From Pelobates cultripes (lineage: Eukaryota > Chordata > Amphibia > Anura > Pelobatidae), in the NCBI GenBank assembly GCA_933207985.1, contig OW240913.1, positions 358,832,943 to 358,896,942 of the forward strand: DNA of 64,000 nt, given 5' to 3'. Each line of letters starts with the position of its first letter. Position 1 is the first letter of the stretch. The notes beneath the pieces are model-generated. The model was given only the letters and a program-made list of their open reading frames with translations, was not told where the DNA came from and did not search any database. A program made the position numbers and the translations under genes. Below, in pieces: positions 11,421 to 20,919 of this stretch.

Positions 11421-11438
11421 TGGCGCCCAACGTGGGGA
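11421..11438 (+). other. Primer binding site, tRNA-Lys type
   Basis: TGGCGCCCAACGTGGGG starts two bases after the LTR. TGGCGCC is the complement of a tRNA-Lys 3' end, and the following CAACGTGGGG matches the tRNA-Lys(1,2) form of site known from several other retroviruses. Many class I elements use Pro or other tRNAs instead. Confidence 0.85.
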
Positions 11439-12645
11439 GAGCCGGTTCGGAGGGCCGGAACCAACGGACCGGAGCGGACCTCCGGAAAGTGGGACAAGCG
11501 GAGCCTGATCACCTCCATAATACAGCCGTTGCCTGTGTTGTTCTCCTGTTTTGTGTCGGTCTGTCTCCGAGTCCACTTCCGGCTTCCAGAAGGCTACTAG
11601 AGACAGGTAATTAACTCATCCGGTGTGCCCTTTTAAAGTGAACCTGTCGATTGTCTATCTGCCTCCTGTATTCATCTGTATGTTTGTGTGTCTCTCCTTC
11701 TTTTAAAATATGTTTGCTTGACTGCCTAGCGGGCAGGGAACGCATTTTATATGTTTGCTTGACTGCCTAGCGGGCAGGGAACGCATTTTATATGTTTGCT
11801 TGACTGCCTAGCGGGCAGGGAACGCATTTTATATGTTTGCTTGACTGCCTAGCGGGCAGGGAACGCATTTTATATGTTTGCTTGACTGCCTGCCTAGCGG
11901 GCAGGGAACGCATTACAGCCGGTGGGGCTGGGATTATATGTTTGCTTGACTGCCTAGCGGGCAGGGAACGCATTACAGCCGGTGGGGCTGGGATTATATG
12001 TTTGCTTGACTGCCTAGCGGGCAGGGAACGCATTACAGCCGGTGGGGCTGGGATTATATGTTAGCTTGACTGCCTAGCGGGCAGGGAACGCATTACAGCC
12101 GGTGGGGCTGGGATTTTGGTTGATTATTGCAGTGTTTTCATTGGTACCTGTGTCATACCGGGACCAGCCTGGTGGGTGACGGCTGGGGATTGCTATACTC
12201 TGAATATTTGGCACCAGTGGTGTTAACATGTACATGGCCATTTTACTCTCTATCATTCTGTGGTTTCTGTTTAATTGTTGTTACAGTGTGGGTACCCTTG
12301 TGTGTGTGTGTATTGTGTGGTTAGTTCTGGATTCCGGAGTTTACGCTCATTTATATGTTTGTGATTTTTGCAAATGTCTTCTCATTAGCGCAGCCACGTT
12401 CATTTTCTCCTTTGTTCTTTATCTCTCCTGTGCCTGTTGCCCAGAGCTGTGTTAGTCACCCACGCTCATTCGCTCCCGTCCGTGACCACCACCCCGGGTG
12501 GGCGGATCTCCGTGACTGGTCTACGTTTGGGGAAGACGCACGGGGCTCAAGTTCTCGTGGCAGTCGAGCACTGTAGACATTCTTTTTCCCTTGTACCTCC
12601 TCTATTTATCTGTCTTTAGCGCGTGGCACGCTTCGTTTACTCAAA
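11439..12645 (+). other. ERV leader, with possible splice donor near 11604
   Basis: About 1.2 kb of non-coding leader between the primer site and gag. It holds a minisatellite (11710-12115) and a donor-like ACAG|GTAATT at about 11604 that could serve spliced env mRNA. The part after the array (12116-12645) is unique and contains no convincing open frame. Packaging signals usually lie in this region, but none can be identified by eye. Confidence 0.55.
11710..12115 (+). repeat. Leader minisatellite, 41-bp and 60-bp units
   Basis: Eight tandem units, each with TGTTTGCTTGACTGCC then TAGCGGGCAGGGAACGCATT. Unit starts fall at about 11711, 11752, 11793, 11834, 11875, 11939, 11999 and 12059. The first four intervals are 41 bp. 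Later units carry an extra ACAGCCGGTGGGGCTGGGAT block and are 60-64 bp. GCCTAGCGGGC within each unit is a partial inverted repeat and could form a small hairpin. Confidence 0.95.
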
Positions 12646-15600
12646 ATGGGACAGGAACACGCTAGACCTGCTAAGGGCTTGTTGGCTTGTGACATTGTGA
12701 AAGAAAGGGCAGGGGAAGATGCAATGTTGAAACTTAAAAAGATTGCTAAGGTGTGTGGCTTCCAGATGTTGCCCAGTGGGAGATTGCAGCCTGAGTTTTG
12801 GAGGAAGTTACTCATAGACAAGGAAGGGTTGTTGTTGGATAGTGGACTCACAAAGGTTGCAGAGGCTTGGTATCGGGTAGCTAGAGGTCTGAAACGGGAA
12901 GGATGGGTCGAGGAAGAGTTGGAGTTTGAGGGGCAAATCGTGTATGTTTACCATAGGAGTGTTAACAATGATGATGTTGTTTCCATTGTCCCGCGACCAC
13001 CGCCCTATGATGGTGCCCAGAGCGCAACAGTAAATTCCCGCCCTGCTTCCCCCGTCACAGCACAAAACCCACCCCCCGGGGGTGTGCCTTCAGCTCCCAC
13101 CCCCCTGTGCCCCGTACTCGGTGCGGATGGTGCTTACTATTACCCAGTGCCACTTCACTCGTTTCCACCCACACCCATGCGCCAACCCCCCTATGACCCA
13201 GCCCCCTCCATCAACCATTCTCCCGTCACGTCTGTTGAAGTCCCCCCACCTCCATGTCCTCCGCTACCTCTCCCAGTGCCTGTTCCCACTCCGAATCCTC
13301 GTCAAGATCCCGTCCTGACTACTCCCGCCTCACCCACCGAAGTTCCCTCCTCTCCCTCCTCTCATCCCCTCTCCACCTCGAGTACCCCGTCCCTAGCAAC
13401 ACCCGCTCCCTCACCCTCCTCGTCTATTACACACCCAACTCCCCCGACCCTTGCCCATTTTACCGACCCCGTTCCTCCGGACCCCTGTTCCCCCACGGAC
13501 CCTCCTTCACCCATGCCCCCGGACCCAGACCTTTCCTCTCTTCTCGCTAGCCTTTCGAAATTGACCTGTCCCGTGACCCCTACCCCTTCACCCTCTCTGC
13601 CCTTCCCTCCTTCTCATTCCCCTTCGCCCTTCTCCTCCAAGGATCCCTCATCCCTACTTTCCACTCTCATGAATCTTGTCCAGCCCGTTAATCCCGGTCC
13701 CCTTGCCTCTGCTCCCTTATGCACAGACACCCCTCCCATCCTCCAGGACCCTCCCACTATCCACACAGTGTTGCCTCCTCCTCCCGAAGTCCCGGCCCCC
13801 TCTACCTCGTTGCCTCCTCCTCCCTCGGCCGATTTGCCGTCCCTAATCTCTGCCCTCACCGCCCTGACCCAACCCCCCGTTACCACTCCTCCAACCCCTT
13901 CTCCAGTGTTACCTCCTCCTCCCGAAGTCCCGGCCCCCTCTACCTCGTTGCCTCCTCCTCCCTCGGCCGATTTGCCGTCCCTAATCTCTGCCCTCACCGC
14001 CCTGACCCAACCCCCCGTTACCACTCCTCCAACCCCTTCTCCAGTGTTACCTCCTCCTCCCGAAGTCCCGGCCCCCTCTACCTTGTTGTCTCCTCCTCCC
14101 CCGACTGGTTTGCCATCCCAACCCTCCACCCACGTTATTACGACACAGCCCCCTGGTCCCATCCCTCCGACCCCTCCCCCGGTGACCCCTGACCCATCCA
14201 CGGCCAATGACCTGTCTAGCTCGATATCCGCCCTCTTCTCTGCTGTTACCTCCCTGGTTAATTCCGCGATCCCCGTGCCGCCTCCCACTGATTTACCACC
14301 TCCTCCTCCACCTCCTCCTCCTCCTCCCCCCGAACCTCCGACCCCTTCCTTGTCTCCCGCTAGCATCCCCGAGCCTTCCGATCCAATCTCTGCTCTCGCT
14401 CACTTCCTAAATACCCACCTCTCACGCCCATCTCAAACGGCCCCCATAACAGCCCCTTCCACGGCATTAATTCCTCATGTCCCTTCCGCCAGTCCTAGTT
14501 ATCCAATCATGGTGGTTGGGTCCGAGGTGTCTGTGACATCGGACCAACCCTATGCGATGGGTGCTTCCCCCCAGGCCTCAGGTTTCCACCCAACTACCTC
14601 TCCTATCACTGGCCTCCCTGCCGCCCCCGCCACAGCTACCCCTGAGACTACTCTCCACCGCGGCCCGGTGATACCCGAGGAGGTCGTTGTGGTGGACCAG
14701 GGCTCACCTCGCCTAGGGGGGAACAGGCACCCCCAACGGCACTCTATCCCCCAGGGTTATACCCAGATTAACCATGGAGCGGATGGTGCACCACCCATGT
14801 ATGTTACCTTCAACCCTTCCCAAGCTGCTACCCTTGTGACCTCACTCCCTGATCCTGAGAAACACCCCATGCCCTTTTTCCGCAGGATGGCCCAGATCCG
14901 TAAAACATACTCCGCTGCTTGGCGGGATCTTATTAGTTTGTGTGAAATAAAGGCTGGAGATGCATACTGGCCAATTATGGAACGGAGCTTTAACGACGCT
15001 CCACTTACTTCTGATACTGATTTTCGTTCTGGTGAAATTTTCTGTGAACAGCTTCGAGCCTGGGCACAGGATAAACTGGCTGATCAGGCTACTTGCATAA
15101 ATGACATAATTCAGGATAAACTTGAGACAGTTGAAAAGTATCACTCTAGGTTGACTCAGACTTTTTCAGACTTGGGATTCAGCACCTATAACAAGGCACA
15201 CACCCAGATGCTATCTGCAGCTTTTGTGGCAGGTCTTAGGGAGCACATTCGTAAGGGGTTAATTTTAGCTCGCCCTGAGTATAGAATTATCCCACTGGAC
15301 ACTATTTTGTTGGTAGCCAAAGGCTTAGAATCTGTTTTGCAACCCACACAGCGAAGAACCAGTCCTCTGATGTACACTACCTCTACCCCAATTGCAGGTT
15401 CTAACCAAGCCCCTCAGTTACTCCCCCAACAGTACACTCAGTCACCCCAGACTCTGCCTGCACCAATTCCCTTCTCCCGGGATCGGACTATCACGACAAT
15501 CCGGACCTGTTTTAATTGTAATCAGCCAGGTCATTTTAGAAGAGATTGCCCACATCCTAGAGTGTTCCGCCAACAGGCTCCCCGGTACCCAAGTCCCCAG

Positions 15601-15915
15601 GTCACCGGCTATAACTTTCCCTCCACTGGTTACCTCCCTGCCCTGCCCCATCCACAGTTGCCACAGCTTCCTCCACCTCCTCCTCCTTCCCCTCCTCCTA
15701 CTGAATACACCCAAGCCCGGCTCCCTGCATCAGAAGCTCGTGCATACGCTTCGCCCTCTGCTGAAGGGTATGACAACGATGATTTCCAAGACAGCCAGCC
15801 ACAGCCCCGCCACGCCATCCGTCCATCCCGTCCTCCCATGCATTCTACTAACCCTCCCTCCACTTCCCGCCGGTACCAGGGACCAGACCAGGCCCATCTA
15901 GATTTATTACAATAG
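12646..15915 (+). CDS. gag: ERV gag polyprotein, very long and proline-rich
   Basis: An uninterrupted 1089-codon structural polyprotein. It begins MGQ, compatible with N-myristoylation for membrane targeting. A basic, helical matrix-like region covers about residues 1-110. PPPY at about 118-121 is a candidate late-budding motif. Residues about 120-690 form a proline/serine/threonine-rich region containing a 46-codon tandem duplication. A capsid-like region follows (about 720-900), with a stretch resembling the major homology region (DKLETVEKYHSRL), and then one zinc knuckle CX2CX4HX4C (CFNCNQPGHFRRDC, about residue 955). Another proline-rich tail ends at TAG 15913-15915. Class I gag proteins are usually about half this length. 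The start is the first ATG giving the MGQ terminus. Confidence 0.93.
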   Translation: MGQEHARPAKGLLACDIVKERAGEDAMLKLKKIAKVCGFQMLPSGRLQPEFWRKLLIDKEGLLLDSGLTKVAEAWYRVARGLKREGWVEEELEFEGQIVYVYHRSVNNDDVVSIVPRPPPYDGAQSATVNSRPASPVTAQNPPPGGVPSAPTPLCPVLGADGAYYYPVPLHSFPPTPMRQPPYDPAPSINHSPVTSVEVPPPPCPPLPLPVPVPTPNPRQDPVLTTPASPTEVPSSPSSHPLSTSSTPSLATPAPSPSSSITHPTPPTLAHFTDPVPPDPCSPTDPPSPMPPDPDLSSLLASLSKLTCPVTPTPSPSLPFPPSHSPSPFSSKDPSSLLSTLMNLVQPVNPGPLASAPLCTDTPPILQDPPTIHTVLPPPPEVPAPSTSLPPPPSADLPSLISALTALTQPPVTTPPTPSPVLPPPPEVPAPSTSLPPPPSADLPSLISALTALTQPPVTTPPTPSPVLPPPPEVPAPSTLLSPPPPTGLPSQPSTHVITTQPPGPIPPTPPPVTPDPSTANDLSSSISALFSAVTSLVNSAIPVPPPTDLPPPPPPPPPPPPEPPTPSLSPASIPEPSDPISALAHFLNTHLSRPSQTAPITAPSTALIPHVPSASPSYPIMVVGSEVSVTSDQPYAMGASPQASGFHPTTSPITGLPAAPATATPETTLHRGPVIPEEVVVVDQGSPRLGGNRHPQRHSIPQGYTQINHGADGAPPMYVTFNPSQAATLVTSLPDPEKHPMPFFRRMAQIRKTYSAAWRDLISLCEIKAGDAYWPIMERSFNDAPLTSDTDFRSGEIFCEQLRAWAQDKLADQATCINDIIQDKLETVEKYHSRLTQTFSDLGFSTYNKAHTQMLSAAFVAGLREHIRKGLILARPEYRIIPLDTILLVAKGLESVLQPTQRRTSPLMYTTSTPIAGSNQAPQLLPQQYTQSPQTLPAPIPFSRDRTITTIRTCFNCNQPGHFRRDCPHPRVFRQQAPRYPSPQVTGYNFPSTGYLPALPHPQLPQLPPPPPPSPPPTEYTQARLPASEARAYASPSAEGYDNDDFQDSQPQPRHAIRPSRPPMHSTNPPSTSRRYQGPDQAHLDLLQ
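13768..14180 (+). repeat. 138-bp (46-codon) tandem repeat inside gag
   Basis: Units start at about 13768, 13906 and 14044. The first two are nearly identical and the third diverges after about 50 bp. Because 138 is a multiple of three, the reading frame is kept. Each unit encodes a proline run followed by DLPSLISALTALTQ. Confidence 0.95.
15913..15915 (+). promoter_or_regulatory. gag UAG stop, probable readthrough site into pro-pol
   Basis: Gag and pro-pol lie in the same frame, separated by this single TAG. The frame stays open from the codon after the stop through the protease. Class I retroviruses of the murine leukaemia type make Gag-Pol by suppressing exactly such a UAG. The element that would stimulate readthrough here has not been located. 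Confidence 0.75.
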
Positions 15916-18204
15916 GTAACTGGCAAGCCTGTGTCAGCAACCCCTGCCATGGCAGTGTCTGCGGGGGATGGGGGAGGGCCTTTAGCTACTGTAGTTCTCC
16001 CCGTGGAGGGTCACCCAACCACCTTTCTAGTTGACACAGGTGCAGCCCGTAGTGTCCTTAGGGAACAAGACCTGCCAGACCCTTCCTTCTTATCTGACAC
16101 CGATGTTTCCTGTGTTGGGGTGGATGGTACACCACGCAGTAACCCCCTTACTAAGCTCCTACACGTAGGTTCACACATCCTCTCCCGGTTTGTTGTTTCC
16201 TCTACTTGCCCCATTAACCTCCTAGGTGCCGATGTTCTCTCTCGGCTCCAGGCTTCTATTACCTTTACTGCAGATGGTCAAGTTGAGTTGACAACCCCCT
16301 TATCACAAAAGGATACCTCAGTCCTCTGCTCACTCCCCATCTTGTTGAACCTGACTGACAATACAGGGAATGCACGGGTCTCACACACCCCCAGTGCTCT
16401 GGATCGTATTCCCCAAGAACTTTGGTCCACCGGCCCGGATGATATTGGGCGCTTACATGTACCCCCAGTCTTGGTCCAGCTCCTGCCTGGAGCACTACCT
16501 CCTCGTAGACCACAGTATCCTCTGAAGCCAGCACAAGCTGAAGCTATTACCAAACAAGTTGAAAGCCTCCTTGCCAAAGGTGCCCTCATCAAGTGCACAT
16601 CTCCATGTAACACACCACTTTTCCCTGTTAAAAAGCGAACTGTCAAGGGTCAACCCGACCAGTACCGCATGGTGCAGGACCTCCGTGCTGTTAATGAAGT
16701 AACCATAAAAGACACTGCTATTGTTCCAAACCCTCACACCCTCTTGTCCCAAGTCCCACCAACTTCCACAATATTCACTGTAGTGGATCTAGCTAATGCC
16801 TTTTTCAGTGTCCCCCTGGACCCTTCCTGCCGCTTTCTCTTCGCCTTCACTCATGAAGGACAACAATATACCTGGACTGTTATGCCCCAGGGGGCTCAGA
16901 ATTCCCCCACACAGTTTGCTCATGCCATGTCCCTGGTTCTGGATCCCTGGCAGAAATCTCATTTGGATGTTGTCCTGCTTCAATATGTTGATGATCTCCT
17001 TCTCTGTGCTCCTGATTTGCCCATTGCAGAGCGTGACTCAGAAGATCTCCTATGTTTCCTCGCTGCAGCCGGTTGCAAAGCTTCAAAATCAAAGCTACAA
17101 TGGTGCCGGCCCTCTGTGGTCTTCTTGGGACATTGCCTTTCCCATGGCACCAAACATCTAACTTCTCAACGTGTGCAAGCTATTCTGCAACTCCCATTAC
17201 CTGCGACACATCAGACTCTTCATGCCTTTTTGGGTCTTATCACATACTGCAGGTCCTGGATACCCGAAGCATCAAAGCTCATGCAGCCACTCTATGATGC
17301 CCTCAGGAATGAGCCCTTTCACCTCACTGAAGAAACTATCTCCTGTTTCCACAATCTGAAAAGAGCTATTGCTTCTGCACCTGCTTTGGGCCTACCCAAC
17401 TACCAACTTCCTTTCAATTTGTTTGTCTCTGAAAATTCAGGACATTCTTCCGGAGTCCTTACCCAGAAACATGGGTCAAGACAACGACCTATTGGCTATT
17501 TTTCCTGCATGCTTGACCCTGTCGCGAGGGGTAGCCCCTCTTGCCTCAGAGCGGTGTTTGCCGCCAGCGCCCTCCTGGACAAGACCAATGATTTTGTTCT
17601 TGGCCATCACCTCACAGTGTTGGCCCCTCATGACATTACTGCAATCCCGCAACAAGTTCAACCTAAACACCTTTCCTCCCAACGTCACCTCCGTCTACAA
17701 ACCTCCTTACTTCTACCTGACAATGTAAAACTCCAGAGATGTCTTTCCCTGAACCCAGCCACTCTTCTGCCACTTCCCAAGGGGGGAATTGTGCATCACT
17801 GGTATAGCCTGGATATCAACCCAGAGGTTCGAGCAGATTTGCAGCTGCCTGCACTTGCACCTCCACATGATGAACAACCAGTGGCCCTACTTCACTGTAC
17901 CTTGTGGTTTAAGGACGTACCAGACCCTAATATGAACTATGAGGAAGAACTATTCCAGCTCAAAGAAATTCAAATTACCCTGACTGACTTATTCTGGGAC
18001 CCCACAGGTACCATGCTTATCTTAGTCCATCTTCCAGAGAATGTAACACATCTCTATCATCATTGGGAAACAGCTATCCCACACATATCTCTCACCAGAT
18101 CCCCCGACATCCTCATGGAAAGACCTAGGCCCGATGGCCAAAACCTGGAGCCAAATGACCCAAGAACAACTGACTTCTACGGGGATCAACAAAAAGACTA
18201 TTAA
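15916..18204 (+). CDS. pol: ERV protease and reverse transcriptase
   Basis: Open in the gag frame right after the UAG; the first Met is at 15931. An aspartic protease active site, LVDTGAARS, lies at about 16030. The reverse transcriptase has YRMVQDLRAVNE, the MPQGAQNSPTQF motif and the catalytic YVDD (about 16984-16995), followed by a thumb/connection region. The frame closes at 18202-18204, before RNase H, which is found in another frame. The first 120 residues are protease and the rest is RT and connection. Enzyme motifs look intact in this half. The product would normally be made only as a Gag-Pol fusion. Confidence 0.9.
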   Translation, partial: VTGKPVSATPAMAVSAGDGGGPLATVVLPVEGHPTTFLVDTGAARSVLREQDLPDPSFLSDTDVSCVGVDGTPRSNPLTKLLHVGSHILSRFVVSSTCPINLLGADVLSRLQASITFTADGQVELTTPLSQKDTSVLCSLPILLNLTDNTGNARVSHTPSALDRIPQELWSTGPDDIGRLHVPPVLVQLLPGALPPRRPQYPLKPAQAEAITKQVESLLAKGALIKCTSPCNTPLFPVKKRTVKGQPDQYRMVQDLRAVNEVTIKDTAIVPNPHTLLSQVPPTSTIFTVVDLANAFFSVPLDPSCRFLFAFTHEGQQYTWTVMPQGAQNSPTQFAHAMSLVLDPWQKSHLDVVLLQYVDDLLLCAPDLPIAERDSEDLLCFLAAAGCKASKSKLQWCRPSVVFLGHCLSHGTKHLTSQRVQAILQLPLPATHQTLHAFLGLITYCRSWIPEASKLMQPLYDALRNEPFHLTEETISCFHNLKRAIASAPALGLPNYQLPFNLFVSENSGHSSGVLTQKHGSRQRPIGYFSCMLDPVARGSPSCLRAVFAASALLDKTNDFVLGHHLTVLAPHDITAIPQQVQPKHLSSQRHLRLQTSLLLPDNVKLQRCLSLNPATLLPLPKGGIVHHWYSLDINPEVRADLQLPALAPPHDEQPVALLHCTLWFKDVPDPNMNYEEELFQLKEIQITLTDLFWDPTGTMLILVHLPENVTHLYHHWETAIPHISLTRSPDILMERPRPDGQNLEPNDPRTTDFYGDQQKDY

Positions 18205-19984
18205 TTACTGTACAGCAGGGTACCCAAGGTACCACACAGAAGCCTGTGAAGACCCACTCACCACAGACTGTGACCTAGATATTCCTCATGATTGTTTTGA
18301 ACAAATGAAAATGGAAACTACACACCTACCAACTGTCTATGAAGCTGCATTACTCAACCCGGACCAAACACTATTTGTGGATGGGTCAAGATTTGCTGAT
18401 GAACAGGGACAATATCACACTGGGTATGCAGTCACCACAGGATGTCAAGTGTTACAAGCAGCTGCCCTACAACCAACTAAGTCTGCACAAGAAGCCGAGC
18501 TAACAGCTCTAACTGTGGCCTGCAAATTGTCTGAAGGTTTACGTGTCAATATTTACACGGATTCAAGATATGCCCTGGGAGTAGCACACGATTTTGGCTT
18601 AATTTGGAAGACCAGAGGATTTCTTACGGCTACCGGCACCCCAGTAAAACATGGGGCAGCCATTGCAGAACTGATGGATGCATTGGAACTTCCAGCAGAG
18701 GTGGCAGTACTGAAAGTAAAAGCCCACGGAAGACTAGACACAGAAGAAGCACGTGGCAACCATTTGGCTGATCAGGCAGCTAAGGAAGCAGCACGGCAAG
18801 GATGGGAAGTGGACAGAAGAGTGGCCACAAATACATTACCCATCTATACTATGCAAACACTGCCTACAGATCTTAGGCTTCTGAAGGAACAACAAGCTGC
18901 TGCTACTCCCCAGGAGAAACAAAGTTGGAAGAATAAAGGAGCTGTACTCCGTGATGACGTTTACACCATCAATCTCAAGTTCTGCTTACCCAGAAATATG
19001 TACTCAGCGGTGGTCCAATGGGCCCATGGGCCAGCCCACTTGTCGAAACTCCTGATGAACTCACTGATTGACAAGTATTTTGAAGCACCAGGCATTACTA
19101 CCTTGACACAGAATTACTGTAAATCTTGTACTATATGTGCTAAATGCAATCCTGGAAAGATTATAAAGACTGCACCTAATCATCTAGCTAAACCACAATA
19201 CCCCTTCCAGAGGATCCAGATTGATCACATTCAGATGCCAAAGAGTGGACGTTATGAATATGCATTGGTCATAGTGGACATGTTTTCAGGATGGCCAGAG
19301 GCCTTCCCAGTGACTAATCTCACCGCGAGGACTACAGCCAAGTATCTTTTGACAGAAATTGTTTGCCGCTATGGAGTTCCAGAAGTAATTGCCTCGCTAA
19401 CACGGGAAGTCTGGTCAGCACTGGGGGTGACCCTTGCATTCCACATACCATACCACCCACAGAGTAGCGGTAAGGTAGAACGCATGAATGGCACCTTGAA
19501 AGCCAGAATGCTTAAGATGTCACAAGAAACTAACATGCCCTGGCCCGAGAGTCTCCCACTAGCGTTGTTTAGTGTGAGGTACACTCCCAGAGGAAAATAT
19601 AGCTTGTCACCTTATGAGATTTTGTTTGGTACAGCACCCAGGTTAGGTTGCTACTTTCCCCAACAGCTTCAGATTCAGTCAGATGCTATGGTAGACTATG
19701 TGACTGCCCTCTCACATGCCTTGACCAAGATACATGCCCAAGTGTTTTCTTCTATTCCAGATCCTGAGTCGAATACAGGTACACACAAGCTGCTTCCGGG
19801 TGACTGGGTTATGGTCAAGAAGTTTCTCAGAAAACACACCCTAGAGCCAAGATTTGATGGTCCTTACCAAGTGCTTCTGATTACCGCAACGTCAGTTAAA
19901 CTAGCTGGAAAGAGTTCTTGGATACACGCTTCACATTGCAAGAAAGTGCCTGCTCCAGAAGAAACTGATCCTGTTGAAATATGA
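18134..19984 (+). pseudogene. pol: ERV RNase H and integrase, out of frame with RT, catalytic segment missing
   Basis: The continuation of pol in the next frame, overlapping the RT frame by about 70 nt, so a frame break lies at about 18134-18204. RNase H shows LFVDGSRF (about 18374) and YTDSRYAL (about 18555). Integrase has an HHCC-type zinc region (CKSCTICAKC, about 19117), the first catalytic Asp in IDHIQMP (about 19222), PYHPQSSGKVERMN with the catalytic Glu (about 19450-19490), and a GPY-type C-terminal motif (about 19856). The segment that normally carries the second catalytic Asp is absent: sequence passes directly from PEVIAS to LTREVWSALGV near 19393. The ORF end overlaps the env start (ATGA, 19981-19984). 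Confidence 0.88.
19748..19759 (+). promoter_or_regulatory. Candidate env splice acceptor
   Basis: A pyrimidine-rich TTCTTCTATTCCAG lies about 220 nt before the env ATG and inside integrase, where class I retroviruses usually place the env acceptor. There is no direct evidence of use. Confidence 0.3.
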
Positions 19985-20919
19985 ATTTATTATGTGTCTT
20001 GTGTTTTCTTATGCTGCTACACTTTGCCTGGGCCCAACAAGTGGCCATAACCAAAGATAATCACGTTTACACTTTCTGGTACAATTCTTCTAATACTGAT
20101 GTAGCCACATACACCTTTGATTACTGTGACATAGTTACTTGTACATTTCCACAGACACAATATGCAGCCATATACAAAGACATACCTAACAAAAAGGATC
20201 CATACATTTGTGTGACTGGAGGAGTTTGGGGACACCAGTGTAGTTCATGGAAAGCTGCCGGGTGGAATACAGGTAGACCATGGGGCTACAGACCTCAAGT
20301 TGCACTGGACAGACTTGACAAAGACGGGAAACCCCTACTTTCTAGAATGACTCTGAGTAAACCCATAGGGTCAACTCCCATTAAACTTACCCTGAATATA
20401 GAACACCCCAGCCCAAGGGACGCAGGGGAATATGTGATGGGAATGTACTGGAAGGGAGGTGGTTCACATAATGCATTGGGGACATTTTACCTACAAGACA
20501 TGCTCACCTCCCCAGACTGGGTAGGGACCACCCACATGATCATTAACCCATTAAAACCACATATTAAGACCCTACATGACATGGTAGCTATAGCCAACCC
20601 CACCTTTGAAGATACCATGGCAGTAGAGACTGGGTTTTCAGACACTAATTTGTGGCTAGAATGGATGAGGTATAACGCCAACTCACATAATAAGACTAAC
20701 TGTTATGTATGTGGAGGAGCCAGGCCCCATCTGGGCACAGTACCTCTAAGCCTACCTCCTGAAGTAGAATTATGTGTTCTGAGTCTTTATGCACAATCCA
20801 CCACCAACTCCTCAACATGTGAATCATGGAAGAGAATTTACCCAATCACTCATGGACATGTAAAACCACCTGATGGAGTCACCGTCTACCCAGGTAATTA
20901 CACGTTATGTAATACCTAA
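19981..20919 (+). pseudogene. env: ERV env surface subunit, frame lost at its end
   Basis: A 312-codon frame starting with a signal peptide (MNLLCVLCFLMLLHFAWAQ). It contains many Cys residues and N-glycosylation sequons, and a CXXC motif in NCYVCGGA (about 20698-20720) of the sort found in class I surface subunits. The frame ends at TAA 20917-20919 without reaching a cleavage site. Env-like sequence resumes in the next frame from about 20880. A frame break therefore separates this part from the transmembrane subunit. Confidence 0.85.

Noticed and set aside
13614..14366. 250-codon minus-strand frame rich in Gly, Glu and Val
   Set aside because: It is the antisense shadow of the proline-rich part of gag; its composition mirrors the CCx codons and it has no domain.
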